A DNA stretch of 64,000 bases from Mariniblastus sp. (GCA_023300235.1 JALZWN010000125.1:21746-85745), one strand, 5' to 3'; positions 19,604 to 30,487 are shown, counted from the first letter of the stretch. Notes: generated by a model from the sequence alone, not told the origin. A program made the numbers and translations.

Positions 19604-20325
19604 GGCGAGGGTGATTCCGGTCTAGTTGTCGGTGAGTCTAAGGCCGCAAATTCTAGCCCGCTGAGTTTTCTCGTTCAAGGTTGTTCCGCGGGACTCTCAC
19701 CAAAAGAGTTCTCGCTGATTGATTTTCAATGGAGATTTTTTTGATTTAAAATTTCCATTTTTTCATTGCCCCCGGTTGCAGCTTATACGACCACCTTGGC
19801 GAAAACTGGCGTTTGTGAACATCTCCACTCTCATCTTGAGCAAACGATTCACGCTTCACGAAAATAAACAACAACGATCGCCGCACCTGTAAATTAATTT
19901 GAAACGATACTCGCAAAGGCCAAACCGCACTAACGGTTAGTAACTGAGCGTTCTTCGCGTTTTGAAAATCCACACTTTAAAAAAAACGCCCATCTTTAGT
20001 CCACTCAACCACAGCCAACCAACAATACCTGCTCACAAATCACACAAACCATTCCCCCGCTGGAACCACGAACGAACTGGAAACGCCAACAAGCAATCGT
20101 CCACGTCCGCATAACAAGATTGAGCAACCTTTGACCGGACGCTGCTAGCAGCTTCCTCCCTTAATGGCATTCGGCAAGCAAAATCACACATTGGCATTGC
20201 CCTACCCTCACGATTTTTTCTAAAGATCAACCCTCATTTGAACCTTGGGCACGACTTGTTCGCACCCAATGATCGTTTTATTGGCGATCCAAGATTCAAC
20301 GTTTGATCCCCCCTGGTCAACTACC

Positions 20326-21801
20326 ATGTATTCAGCTGCTTTCAATCAGCCAACTCGCGCTGCTCAAGCAATCGGTCTGCGCCGCTTGCTGGGCTTTATT
20401 GGCTTCTGCTTCGTGTTAATTTCACTTGGCTGCAACGCCGACCCACACTGTCGTCGTGAAACCGCATTGATGCGCGCTGAGATATTGGACATCGAAGACA
20501 AATACGCAGCGTTAAAATCCAGGTACGAATCGACGGCCCTGGCACTACATCAGTTCACCGGCGATCCGATCGATCAAACCATGTACGGTGCGACTTCGAA
20601 CTACCATGACGTGATCCTGAACGAAGAAATAATCTCCGGTGGCGAAATTATTTCAGATGGCCAAATCATTACCAACGGCGGATCCTATTCAACTCAAGTT
20701 GAATCTTATTCCCCCGAAAACGTCATCTACGGAACTCCAGTCCAAAGCTACTCCGACCACCCCGGAGTGATCATTCATGATCCCGGCACGCAACTGAACG
20801 CCCCCCAGGTATTCGCCGCCCCAACACAGAACCTTGGCCAACCCGTCCAAGAAAACCTCATCAACGAAACTATCGACGCAGGCATTATTGATCCGACATC
20901 GGCGCCAAAATCACCGTTCACCCCCAGCCAAGAAAGCCTACCGCTCCCGAGCGAAACACGGAACCAACGTGACGTCACCCCCAACGACTTTGAACTACAA
21001 CTACCGGGACAAAACCGCCGTACCATCCCAGCAATACAAGCATCTGCGAGACTCGGCAAAAGCCACGACAACCACCGCAGCACCAGAAACCCAAACAACC
21101 CTACAGAGATCGTCGTCAATCGCTCAGTAACTTCGGGCCAAGATGTCAACGATTCTCCAGGCGACGACGGCCTAAACTTGTTACTACAAACCAAAGACGC
21201 CAGCGGCCAAATCGTACTGCAAGCCGGCGAACTGACCGTTAGCTTGATCGACCCCAAGCAACGCCAACGCGTTGGCTTCTGGCGTTTCCTAGCCGGCGAA
21301 ACCGAGCTGTTCTTTGTCGACAAAAACGAAAACACCGACGGCATCCTACTGCACCTTCCATGGGATGAATCCGTTCCACGGCGAGCCCGTTTGCTGGTGC
21401 ATGTAAGCTTCGTCACCGAAGACGGACGCACGCTGACAACCTCCAGCGACGTTTTGATCAAACCACCCACAGCCGACTACTCCCCTGAAGACCCAACCGT
21501 CATCAACTGGACGCAAAGTGATGCTCGTTGGGGAGACGACGGCGCCTACGTCCACACCGATCTCGAATCGCTAGAGGACTCCTTCCGAGTCGAAAGCAGA
21601 CAGCGATCCGAAGAAGGTTGGGATCGCAACCAGGCGAACCAACGAGATAGCGATTGGCAACGAAACGGCACGTACAACCGCGGTGCAAGGTTCTCGCAAT
21701 CAGAAGAGCACGAATACTCAGGCGACCGTGATCGAGATTACGATCGCGTCACCGAAGCCGCCGACAATCCCGATCAACCAAAATGGCGTCCGGTTCGATA
21801 G
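20326..21801 (+). CDS. Hypothetical lipoprotein with coiled coil
   Basis: GFIGFCFVLISLGCNADPHC lipobox; RAEILDIEDKYAALKSRYES coiled coil; start chosen at MYSAAFNQ. Confidence 0.7.
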   Translation: MYSAAFNQPTRAAQAIGLRRLLGFIGFCFVLISLGCNADPHCRRETALMRAEILDIEDKYAALKSRYESTALALHQFTGDPIDQTMYGATSNYHDVILNEEIISGGEIISDGQIITNGGSYSTQVESYSPENVIYGTPVQSYSDHPGVIIHDPGTQLNAPQVFAAPTQNLGQPVQENLINETIDAGIIDPTSAPKSPFTPSQESLPLPSETRNQRDVTPNDFELQLPGQNRRTIPAIQASARLGKSHDNHRSTRNPNNPTEIVVNRSVTSGQDVNDSPGDDGLNLLLQTKDASGQIVLQAGELTVSLIDPKQRQRVGFWRFLAGETELFFVDKNENTDGILLHLPWDESVPRRARLLVHVSFVTEDGRTLTTSSDVLIKPPTADYSPEDPTVINWTQSDARWGDDGAYVHTDLESLEDSFRVESRQRSEEGWDRNQANQRDSDWQRNGTYNRGARFSQSEEHEYSGDRDRDYDRVTEAADNPDQPKWRPVR

Positions 21802-22441
21802 TCGTCCGCGAAGCAAACCGGCTTCTCACCGCCGCTACGAAATGGCCCACGCAGCGTTACGTCGCGTTGGCCTAACCAGAACTAAAAAACGTTGCGAGCG
21901 TTTTGGCGCCTGCCAAACGTCGCTTGCTTTAGACATTTGGTTCTTCCGATAATTTAGTAGCTGAGTTTAACAACGCGCCGGAAGGTGGAGGTGACAGCGC
22001 CAATCCAAACCGCACCGGTCGCTAATATTTCAGCCGCTCTTAGAACCAAACGCTGGCAATCCAGACAACGGGGCCTTTGCCCCAAGCTTCCCAGCTTTTG
22101 CTCCAACGTTCGGTCGTAAGAATTTAGAGTTGCCGAATCATTGTGGGCGCTGATATTCAGCAGAACGCTGTCGCCTCCGCCTTCCGGATCGTCGCTAAAC
22201 TGGCGGGCTGCTTTTGCAGCCAATTGAGCGAGCCAACAGCAAACGTCTCAGCGGTAGGTTATCTCGCAAGTGCATTCATCAGGCAGTGCAGGTCGAGCAC
22301 TTGCGTTGCTGGCAAACCCTGAACGGCCAGCCACTAAAACCCCGGAAGCACCTGATATTTCAACTGCAATGCAAGGGTGCCATGCTTCACGCGACCTAAA
22401 ACATTGGCTGCCTCATTTCGCCCAAGACACGCTCACGCCAA

Positions 22442-23854
22442 TTAGTCCTGCTCGTTCGAGGCGATTGTTTTACGATTTTCGCTGCCAATAAACAGGGATA
22501 AACCAATCCAAGCAACCGCGATCGGAACCATCCCCCAAGCCAGCGTGGTCGTTGCCATGCCTAAAGACTCACGAGCCCCTTTATACATACTCGCTACTGC
22601 CGAATCTCCGCCGCGTCGGACAATGGTATCGATAAAACTTTTGGCCTTATAGCGATCCTCGCGATCAATCGCCGCAAACAACACCTCTCGAGCCGGATTA
22701 CAAATCCCGTACTCCGCTGACCTGCCCAACACCGCCACGACCGCCATCACGGCAATCGTTGGTGACAAAGCGAGCGCCGCCAACCCAATCACGTAAGCCA
22801 ACGGCAAAACCGCTAACGTGACGCCAAGGCCAACCTTTTTCATCATCCAACCAACGATGACGAATTGAAACAACAACGTCACACAGGACACCGCCAAATC
22901 GACGTTGGCAAAATATTTCGTACTGGCTTCATCCGAAGCAGCTTTCTGAAGTCTTGCATGCTCGCTGTTCAACTGCTGGACTGAAAGACTACCGGCATTA
23001 TCGATCAGCATCGCGTCGTACGTAGCATTTTCGTACGTGGCCTTCACAATTTCCGATTGTTGGAAATAGACAGGCGTGGAACAGGTCGCCCAAAAAATTC
23101 CAAACAGGCTGATCGAAAACAGATACCTTGATTTGAAAACGGCAGTAAACCCTGCGAATGGATTTCCGCCAGTGGGTTTGCCGCCGACGCTTTTATTATT
23201 CTTCGTGTGAAACGCTCCAAAGCTTTTCTCCATCGACAAATAAACCAGCAAAGCGACTACCAGCAAGACCGCTGGAATCAGCAATAAGTTTGCCACCCCG
23301 ACCACCCCGACCAGCCTAGCCGCGACCTGAGAGCCGACCATCCCGCCGCACGTTCCTCCGCCGGCGATGATGCCGAAAATCCGCCGCCCTTGAGCCGTCG
23401 ACAACATGTCGCCCGCGACACTCCAGAAAAACGAAATGATGAACAACCCGTAAACACTCACCCACACAAACAGTGCCCGGGCAACCCAAATTTGCCAAGA
23501 CTCCGGAAGATGCTCTGCCAGCGATGGAAAGAGAGTCGGCCCCTTCATCCCCAGCCAAAACACGACCAAGCACGCCACAAAAAAAGCATAAATCGATGGC
23601 ACCAATTTCTTCCGATGGAATTTTCCGACCAGCGCCGAATACAGCGGGATCGCAATTAACATCACACCGAATGTCGCCGCAAACAACCAAGACAGATTCT
23701 TAATTCCGTAGGCCGCCCCGATTTGATCGCGGATGGGGCGTAGAATGTAGTAACCCAACAGCAACAAAAAGAACCACACCGCACCGTGACGCAGAATCGA
23801 ACGCTCGTAATCGGTCATGTCTCCGACGAGACGCTGTTCAATGGATTCGAGCAT
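22442..23854 (-). CDS. MFS-type / NTP-NDP (TLC) transporter-like membrane protein
   Basis: About 12 hydrophobic segments; GYYILRPIRDQIGAAYGI and RRIFGIIAGGGTCGGMVGS; start chosen at MLESIEQ. Confidence 0.7.
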   Translation of the reverse strand: MLESIEQRLVGDMTDYERSILRHGAVWFFLLLLGYYILRPIRDQIGAAYGIKNLSWLFAATFGVMLIAIPLYSALVGKFHRKKLVPSIYAFFVACLVVFWLGMKGPTLFPSLAEHLPESWQIWVARALFVWVSVYGLFIISFFWSVAGDMLSTAQGRRIFGIIAGGGTCGGMVGSQVAARLVGVVGVANLLLIPAVLLVVALLVYLSMEKSFGAFHTKNNKSVGGKPTGGNPFAGFTAVFKSRYLFSISLFGIFWATCSTPVYFQQSEIVKATYENATYDAMLIDNAGSLSVQQLNSEHARLQKAASDEASTKYFANVDLAVSCVTLLFQFVIVGWMMKKVGLGVTLAVLPLAYVIGLAALALSPTIAVMAVVAVLGRSAEYGICNPAREVLFAAIDREDRYKAKSFIDTIVRRGGDSAVASMYKGARESLGMATTTLAWGMVPIAVAWIGLSLFIGSENRKTIASNEQD

Positions 23855-24204
23855 GGAAGCGGTGGGGGAGTGAGGAATAATGACGGTGCAGCATCGCCTA
23901 TCATACCAATTCAAACCCACCGCGTGAGCCAAGGCGTGGCCGACAGTGCTGCCATGGCCGACAGTGCCGACAGCCTGCCATTCGCGACACGGAATATGTC
24001 ATCGACTCGGCATTGCGATAGGGACCATGCTTACGCGATCAGACATGGACGCACTCTAGAATACCAACAAAAAACACCGGCTCGCTAAGCGAACCAGTGT
24101 TTGAATTCATCTTATCTAACGACTGCGGGGCATGCCTAGCACAGCCGGACCCAAGCTCTTAGCCATCAGCCCTCCAGCCTCCGGTCTAAAGCTTCCAACC
24201 TCAC

Positions 24205-24801
24205 TTACAAAGTCGTATCTGCCAAGTGCGTCACGACCTTGTCGATCAAGTTAAACTTTCTGGCTTCTTCGGCGGTCATGAAATTGTCACGATCGGTGTT
24301 ATCTTCAATCTCTTGAAGTGTCTTGCCCGTGTGCAACACCTGCAACTTGTTCAAGCGATCTTTGACTCGTCGCAATTCATTGCGGTGGATCATGATCTCT
24401 TCCGCCGTTCCCTGCATTCCAGCCAACGGTTGGTGAATCATGATGCTGGCGTTTGGCAACGCATGACGTTTGCCCGCCGCACCAGCAGTCAGCAACATCG
24501 CCCCCATCGAAGCCGCCTGCCCCATGCAATAGGTCGCCACGTCACAGCTAATGAACTGCATCGTGTCGTAGATCGCCAAACCAGCCGTCACGCTACCGCC
24601 CGGCGAATTGATGTATAGGTGAATGTCTTTCTTGGGATCTTCCGACTGCAAGAACAACATCTGGGCGACCAACGAGTTCGCTAGGTCAGCGGTAACTTGT
24701 TGGCCCAGAAAGATAATACGATCCTTCAACAGGCGACTGTAAATATCGTAGACGCGTTCCTCGCGGCCAGTATTGTCAACAACGTAAGGTACGATTGGCA
24801 T
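24205..24801 (-). CDS. clpP: ATP-dependent Clp protease proteolytic subunit (copy 1)
   Basis: [33 protein letters not shown] (Ser), [11 protein letters not shown] (His). Confidence 0.96.
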   Translation of the reverse strand: MPIVPYVVDNTGREERVYDIYSRLLKDRIIFLGQQVTADLANSLVAQMLFLQSEDPKKDIHLYINSPGGSVTAGLAIYDTMQFISCDVATYCMGQAASMGAMLLTAGAAGKRHALPNASIMIHQPLAGMQGTAEEIMIHRNELRRVKDRLNKLQVLHTGKTLQEIEDNTDRDNFMTAEEARKFNLIDKVVTHLADTTL

Positions 24802-24844
24802 CGCTTGGGCTCCGAAACCGTGGTGTTTTGTATTGGTAAAAAGT

Positions 24845-24894
24845 GGCCAGCTGTAACAGCACAACTGGCGGCCAGCTGTAACAGCACAACTGGC
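24845..24894. repeat. 25-bp hairpin-forming unit duplicated in tandem
   Basis: GGCCAGCTGTAACAGCACAACTGGC x2; each unit folds GCCAGCTGT/ACAACTGGC (8 of 9 pairs); between the two clpP genes. Confidence 0.95.
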
Positions 24895-24913
24895 GAATCA
24901 AACTCCGCAACGA

Positions 24914-25621
24914 CTACTCGTCATCGTCATCGTCGTCATCATTTTTTTCGGGGGTGTCAATCACCGTGACCTCATCGACCAAGCCGTACTCTTTGGCTTG
25001 CTCGGCAGTCAAGAAGAAATCGCGATCGGTGTCTTTTGCGATTTGCTCAACCGACTTGCCAGTGTGGCTGGCCAAAATCTCGTTCAGCACAGTGCGGTTA
25101 CGCAGGATCTCTTCGGCTTGAATTTCGATATCGCTGACCTGACCGCTCACCCCACCGTGAGGCTGGTGGATCATGACGCGAGAGTGAGGCAAGCAAAAAC
25201 GTTTGCCCTTGGTACCACCGGCCAACAAGACCGCTGCGCCACTGGCGGCTTGGCCAACGCAAAAAGTTGCCACCGGGCAAGACATGAGTTGCATCACGTC
25301 GTAGATCGCCATCGTGGCCACCACGTCGCCGCCGGGAGAATTCAAGTAGAAGTTAATCGGCTTCTTCTTGTTCTCGCTCTGCAAGTACAACAGCTTCATC
25401 ACCAACTCGTTGGCGTTGCCGGTGTGGATCTGGCCCTGCAAGAAAACGATTCGATTTTCTAGCAGCAAATCACCCAGAGTCATCTGACGCTGGCGTTGAT
25501 AAGATGAAGCGGCGGAATACGAGTTCTGCAGCTGAGATAATGGGTCGTGAAATTTGGTTTCTCGCATGGGAGTGCCACCAAAGGTTGAGTCAAAAGGCTG
25601 TTGAAATGGTAAATCGCTCAA
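24914..25621 (-). CDS. clpP: ATP-dependent Clp protease proteolytic subunit (copy 2) with acidic tail
   Basis: [46 protein letters not shown]-terminal [11 protein letters not shown]. Confidence 0.95.
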   Translation of the reverse strand: MSDLPFQQPFDSTFGGTPMRETKFHDPLSQLQNSYSAASSYQRQRQMTLGDLLLENRIVFLQGQIHTGNANELVMKLLYLQSENKKKPINFYLNSPGGDVVATMAIYDVMQLMSCPVATFCVGQAASGAAVLLAGGTKGKRFCLPHSRVMIHQPHGGVSGQVSDIEIQAEEILRNRTVLNEILASHTGKSVEQIAKDTDRDFFLTAEQAKEYGLVDEVTVIDTPEKNDDDDDDDE

Positions 25622-25887
25622 GACGAAATCCTTAGACGCGAATGTTAGGTATGGCCCGGATATCGACCAGACCGTGTTGGAAAGTTAAAGCTATCGACAT
25701 CATCTTCGATAGACAAGGCGGAATGAGCCCCAAGCCCATCTTTAACCAGTTCATCGGTGGATTCCAACGGCTAGGGACATTTTGGGCAAGCTGTCGGTAA
25801 AACCGGCCACGACGAGCGACCGCTAGCTTAAAACGATCCGCTTAGCCCTTAAAACGTGCGAGGCTTAACCGTTTTAAGGTGGCGACC

Positions 25888-25937
25888 GTGCTTTTAGCCT
25901 TTTGGCCCGTCATGCGCGCAATCCAGGCTGAAAGCAC
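25888..25937. repeat. Hairpin, dispersed family H (copy D)
   Basis: GTGCTTTTAGCC pairs with GGCTGAAAGCAC (one G-T wobble); loop region contains GTCATGCGCGCA. Confidence 0.65.
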
Positions 25938-25947
25938 CGGCACCAAT

Positions 25948-25984
25948 AAAAAAAGCTTGGCCGAAAACGACCAAGCTTTTTTGT
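25948..25984. terminator. Bidirectional intrinsic terminator-like hairpin
   Basis: AAAAAAGCTTGG-CCGAAAACGA-CCAAGCTTTTTT. Confidence 0.8.
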
Positions 25985-26051
25985 TTTTTGTATCTCACAA
26001 AACCTTGCGTGACGCATGCTTTGCTTGAAGCAGGCCTTAAACTAACGCAGG

Positions 26052-26085
26052 CTTTAACTAACCGACTACTTTAACTAACCGACTA
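26052..26085. repeat. 17-bp tandem duplication including the tig stop codon
   Basis: CTTTAACTAACCGACTA x2; second copy contains the CTA (TAG, minus) at 26083-26085. Confidence 0.95.
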
Positions 26086-27540
26086 CTTATCTTTTTCAGT
26101 GCCCGGGATCGCAGGAGCGTCGCCACCTTCGTACTTCGCTTCCGGAATGTGCGTCTTGGCTCCACCAAAGAACAAGTTAACCGAAGTCGTATCGCTGTCA
26201 GCTTCTTGCTCGTACTTGGTAGGACTGATCGTGGCGTTTTCAGTAATCATTTCGATCACTTTACGCTCGATGATCATGTTACGCAGAGCATCCATCTGGC
26301 CGCTTCGCTCAAGTCGTGAACGAATACGACGCGGCGATTCACGTTGCTGGACGGCCAGCTTCATGATTTCGACCTCGTAATCCTGCGGAGCGTCTTCAAT
26401 GTTTTCCTCTTCAGCGATTCGCTCAAGAATGAAGTGTTCTTTCAACGCGACGGCTGTCTTTTCGTGAACGTTCTTACGCAGTTCGTTTTCACGAGCCACA
26501 ATCTCTGGCTGCGAGAAACCGCTTGATTGCATTTCCATGACGGCACGTTGCACTTCGCGGCTTGCCTGACGCTCAAGCAAGTCCGCAGGCAAATCCCAGT
26601 TCGCTGACTCCGTCAACGCACCACTGATTTGATCGCGGACCGTTTGGCGCTGTGAATACTCAAGGCGTTGCTCAAGCATGTTGCGAATGGCAGTGTTTAG
26701 TTCTTCCGCGGTTCCCAGACCAACGGCAGCGGCGACTTCGTCATTTGGCATGACTTCCACGCGTTTGACGTCCAAAATCTCGAATTCGACTTCGACTTCT
26801 TTGCCACGAAGTTCTTCGTTGTCAGCAAAGTCGCTTAGTTCTACCTTGGTTTTTTTAGTGTCCCCCGCGGCGGCACCCAACAATAGCTTGTCAAAGCCTT
26901 CGATCGTACCGTCAGCAAAATCAAGCTTACTCAAAGCTTGCAAAGTGACCTCTTCATGCGTTGCAACGGTTTCGCCGTCAAACGAAGTGGTCACGTCACA
27001 GATCGCGTGATCGCCAGCAGCAACCGGTTCCTCAACAGGCACCAAGGTCGAAAACTGCTTCGACATCTTTGTGATGTGGTCTTCGATGTCTTTGTCTGTG
27101 AATTCGTACTCTGGTCGATCGAGCTTGAGCGACTTGTACTCTGGCAAATCGAATTCAGGACGAACCTCGATGTTGAATTCGTATTTGAAATCGCCCTCTT
27201 CAGGGATCGAGACTTGCTCGTAATCCAAATCCGGCTCACTGATCGCGGAAAAATCTTCGCTCTCGTTAACCTGAGCCAAACTGTCCATGATCAGCTGGCC
27301 TTTGACTTGGTTCGTCAATTGCTTACGAAATTTCTTTTCGACGAGCTTACGAGGCGCTTTGCCTGCACGAAAGCCAGGAATTTCAGCTTTGGGCACGAGG
27401 TCATCGAATTGCTCGGTAAAGTATCGCTCAACTTCTGCACGAGAAATTGTCACAGTGATGTGGCGACCGCAGGCGCTGGTTTCGTTGATATCAACACCCA
27501 GCTTCAACTGCTGCTTTTCGTCTTGGACTTCAGTACTCAC
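26083..27540 (-). CDS. tig: Trigger factor
   Basis: KAEIPGFRAGKAPRKLVEKKF ribosome-binding signature, FKYEFNIEVRPEFDLPEY, PPIase-like and C-terminal regions; upstream of clpP. Confidence 0.93.
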   Translation of the reverse strand: MSTEVQDEKQQLKLGVDINETSACGRHITVTISRAEVERYFTEQFDDLVPKAEIPGFRAGKAPRKLVEKKFRKQLTNQVKGQLIMDSLAQVNESEDFSAISEPDLDYEQVSIPEEGDFKYEFNIEVRPEFDLPEYKSLKLDRPEYEFTDKDIEDHITKMSKQFSTLVPVEEPVAAGDHAICDVTTSFDGETVATHEEVTLQALSKLDFADGTIEGFDKLLLGAAAGDTKKTKVELSDFADNEELRGKEVEVEFEILDVKRVEVMPNDEVAAAVGLGTAEELNTAIRNMLEQRLEYSQRQTVRDQISGALTESANWDLPADLLERQASREVQRAVMEMQSSGFSQPEIVARENELRKNVHEKTAVALKEHFILERIAEEENIEDAPQDYEVEIMKLAVQQRESPRRIRSRLERSGQMDALRNMIIERKVIEMITENATISPTKYEQEADSDTTSVNLFFGGAKTHIPEAKYEGGDAPAIPGTEKDK

Positions 27541-27631
27541 GTTCGTTCCTAAATGGTCAAATATTCAAATTTGAAGGCCAGCATTGTAGCCGAACCACCA
27601 AGCATTGAAACCGATAAAAAACCACGAAAAA

Positions 27632-27659
27632 AACGCTCGCGGACAATACCACGAGCGTT
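27632..27659 (-). terminator. Intrinsic terminator downstream of tRNA-Gly
   Basis: Minus strand AACGCTCG...CGAGCGTT followed by a T run. Confidence 0.8.
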
Positions 27660-27670
27660 CCAATTCAGAG

Positions 27671-27743
27671 AGCGGGTGATCGGATTCGAACCGACGACAT
27701 TCACGTTGGCAACGTGACGCTCTAGCCACTGAGCTACACCCGC
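27671..27743 (-). tRNA. tRNA-Gly (anticodon GCC)
   Basis: Minus strand GCGGGTGTAGCTCAGTGGCTAGAGCGTCACGTTGCCAACGTGAATGTCGTCGGTTCGAATCCGATCACCCGCT; cloverleaf folds, loop TTGCCAA. Confidence 0.96.
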
Positions 27744-28073
27744 ATTTTCAACCGTCTAGGACTTAAAACCCCTAAACTGCGAGGTCGGATTATAAGTAAC
27801 GATCCTTCCTTTGCAAGGGCTTTCTAGAACGTTATTTGCTCCAATCCACCCAAATCGTTTGAGTATTTTCGGCAGATTTTGTAGACTAGTTCATACGACT
27901 TTGCAAGTTTTGGCAAGAAAAACCAAGTCTAACAACCAATCGCCAGTCCCTCAGTTTCTTGTCGTCTAAAAATATGATCCGCTAATCAGGCCCGCAAACA
28001 CCTGATGCCACTTGTTACCAACCTCGGTTGCAGTGAAACAAGTGAAATTCCGTCTTAGTTGAAAGGCAGCGAT

Positions 28074-29036
28074 ATGCTCAACGCGAAATTAGTCATTGTT
28101 GGTGGCAAATCTAAAACCAAGGAAGTCAACCTAAAACTTCCCACCATCATCGGCCGTGGCAAAGAAGCCGACCTGACCATCCCACACGCTCTCGTCAGCC
28201 GATCACACTCGGAACTATTCGAACGAGACGGGCAACTTTGCGTCAAAGACCTGGGCTCGCTCAACGGGACTTTCGTCGACAACAAACGCATCGACACCGA
28301 ACAAATTCTCTCGCCCAACCAACTATTGACCCTGGGCAACATCACTTTTCGCGCCGTTTACGAAATCGACCAGTCCGCGAAGCCTACGCTACCCAATGTC
28401 CCGCTAGATACTTTACAAACGATCTTCGTCGACCCGGTCAACACCTCGAGCTCTAGCGACTCCGAACAAACCGTTGATGCCGACCCGGTCGTCGCCCCGA
28501 ACGTCGATCCAGCAATCAACCTTGATCAAGCCCCTGCTGCCCGCTCGACGATCAGCGAAATTGACTCATTCGATCCCGACGAAATTGGCTCACTAGACGA
28601 CGTAGACGCCGCCGAAAAAGCAGAACCAATCGCCGACAAACCAATACAGACCCTCAACAGCAAAAAAACGATCGTCCCACCCGCTCACCTAACTTTGCGC
28701 GATCAGCCCTCCCCCAAAAAGTCGCCGGCTAAAAAAACAGCAACGCCACCTGGCAACCAACCCGCCGCGGCCGACGCCCCAAGTAACCTTGGCCTGACTA
28801 ACCTTGTCGGTGAACCTTCCATTGCCCAACTAATCCCTCTTGATGTCGATCTCGATTTGGTAAAAAACAACGTCGCATCACCGGTAAGCTTCGTCGGAGA
28901 CCTCCAAACAGGCGAAGACGCTAACTCGCCGTCGATCGTTGATGACTTTCAAATCGATCTTGACTCCGGCGGCACTCCCAGTGCACGCGTTGACGAATCG
29001 CAACTCGGCTCGTTCTTAAAAAACCTGCCCAAATAA
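28074..29036 (+). CDS. FHA-domain protein
   Basis: LPTIIGRGKEADLTIPHALVSRSHSELFERDGQLCVKDLGSLNGTFVDNKRI: canonical FHA motifs. Confidence 0.9.
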   Translation: MLNAKLVIVGGKSKTKEVNLKLPTIIGRGKEADLTIPHALVSRSHSELFERDGQLCVKDLGSLNGTFVDNKRIDTEQILSPNQLLTLGNITFRAVYEIDQSAKPTLPNVPLDTLQTIFVDPVNTSSSSDSEQTVDADPVVAPNVDPAINLDQAPAARSTISEIDSFDPDEIGSLDDVDAAEKAEPIADKPIQTLNSKKTIVPPAHLTLRDQPSPKKSPAKKTATPPGNQPAAADAPSNLGLTNLVGEPSIAQLIPLDVDLDLVKNNVASPVSFVGDLQTGEDANSPSIVDDFQIDLDSGGTPSARVDESQLGSFLKNLPK

Positions 29037-29133
29037 CACACCGCACGACAACCTTCGCAAAAACGACCTTCCCCAGCCAAACAAGCGAAGCCCCGTTCCG
29101 CCGATAGCAGACAGCACCAACCAGAAACCATTA

Positions 29134-29778
29134 ATGACGCGCAACCACGAAGTAGACCGCCTGCTAATCCGCCAAATTCGATCAGGAGAAACCGACGCCT
29201 GGTCCGAACTGATCGCTCGTTACGAAGGACGACTACTGGCCTTTGTTAACAGCCGACTCTCAAACCGCAGCGCCAGCGAAGACATCGTCCAAGAAGCGTT
29301 CGTTGGATTCCTGAACAGCTTGCCAAACTACGATGGCCGTCGACCGTTGGAGAGCTATTTGTTTTCCATCTGTGCCTACAAACTAACCGACCACATGCGT
29401 CGCGAAGGACGTCGCCCAAAAATCCCGCTATCGGCCGGATCCAGCGACACCAACGTGCAATGGCAACTGCCCGGACAAGACCGACCCGCCAGCAGCATCG
29501 CCCGCAGCGTCGAACGAAAAAAATTAGAAGAAGAATCGCTCACCGAAGCCATCGCCATTCAAGTAGAAAAGTGGCAGAAAAAAGCCGACTGGACAAAACT
29601 TAAATGCATCGAAATGCTAGTCGTCCGAGGCACTCCCAATAAAGTCGCCGCCGATGAACTCGGCATCACCGAACAACAAGTCGCCAACTTCAAATTCGAC
29701 TTTCTCTCTCGCTTACGTTCGCTCATCAAACGCCAAGGCCTCTCCGCCGAGGTGTTCCCAGAACTCTATGACGAGTAA
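29134..29778 (+). CDS. RNA polymerase sigma-70 family (ECF-like) factor
   Basis: LIARYEGRLLAFVNSRLSNRSASEDIVQEAFVGFLNSLPNYD (sigma region 2); C-terminal helix-turn-helix-like region. Confidence 0.85.
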   Translation: MTRNHEVDRLLIRQIRSGETDAWSELIARYEGRLLAFVNSRLSNRSASEDIVQEAFVGFLNSLPNYDGRRPLESYLFSICAYKLTDHMRREGRRPKIPLSAGSSDTNVQWQLPGQDRPASSIARSVERKKLEEESLTEAIAIQVEKWQKKADWTKLKCIEMLVVRGTPNKVAADELGITEQQVANFKFDFLSRLRSLIKRQGLSAEVFPELYDE

Positions 29779-29821
29779 GCCTCGCGATTGGCCGCAAGCC
29801 ACCCACGCAACCTCTAACCAA

Positions 29822-29944
29822 TTAACCCACGATCGGATCGGCTTTGATTTCCGAACCGACAATCGTAAGCACGAACAGAGTCGTGGCAATTCCGCCACCG
29901 AAAACAAGCACTTGAGTTAAGATCAAAAACATAGCGAACTCCAT
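29822..29944 (-). CDS. Putative 40-aa single-TM microprotein
   Basis: MEFAMFLILTQVLVFGGGIATTLFVLTIVGSEIKADPIVG with AAGGA near the start; internal start within the longer tracked ORF. Confidence 0.35.
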   Translation of the reverse strand: MEFAMFLILTQVLVFGGGIATTLFVLTIVGSEIKADPIVG

Positions 29945-30487
29945 TCCTTTGTGATTTGGAAACCGCTGAGCGATTTGCCTTGAAGTTGCTGAGTGGCTTT
30001 TTGTAAAACCGCTGGCTTTCAAAATCAAGAGTCGCTCAATTGCGCTTCCGTTTTAATATCGAGTCGTCATGGGCTTGCGTTTTAAAAACCGCGAAGCCGA
30101 CTCGCTCGGTGAACACCTATAACGCAAGTACAGCGCCAAAGGTTCAGAACACTCCTGAAGTTTCTTCAACAAATCGATTCGCCTTGAAAAAACGCTTAAA
30201 CGCGATCGAATCCAACCGAACTAGCCGGCCCCGCCCGCTCATTGGCTCCCTAAAAACGCCATCAAACTGACGACGCTGTGGTCAAACCGACCTCATCCCG
30301 CTCGCCACATCTACCCCATTCGAATGTTAAAGTTTGCGGGTGTTCGAGTTTCTCCGGCCCCCCGTTTTAAGTTAAACGCTAGCTAACCGACCTGCCGAAT
30401 ACGTAGATTGCTCGGGTTCCCGCCGCACGAAATGTGGTTGCATGGAAAACGATCCAGTATGTTCTGCCCTTTGCGAGATACGATTCA

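Noticed and set aside
20775-21470. 231-aa minus-strand ORF antisense to the lipoprotein gene
   Set aside because: Ser/Arg-rich shadow translation; the plus-strand frame has a lipobox and coherent composition.
21954-22223. 89-aa minus-strand ORF in the 640-bp gap between the lipoprotein and transporter genes
   Set aside because: No recognisable family, no clear start context; treated as unannotated intergenic sequence.
24061-24110. Hairpin AAACACCGG...CCAGTGTTT as a special regulatory element
   Set aside because: Imperfect stem ~100 bp downstream of clpP; most simply an ordinary terminator, not listed for lack of clear support.
26938-27552. 204-aa plus-strand ORF antisense to tig
   Set aside because: Tig is unambiguous on the minus strand; antisense frame has shadow composition.
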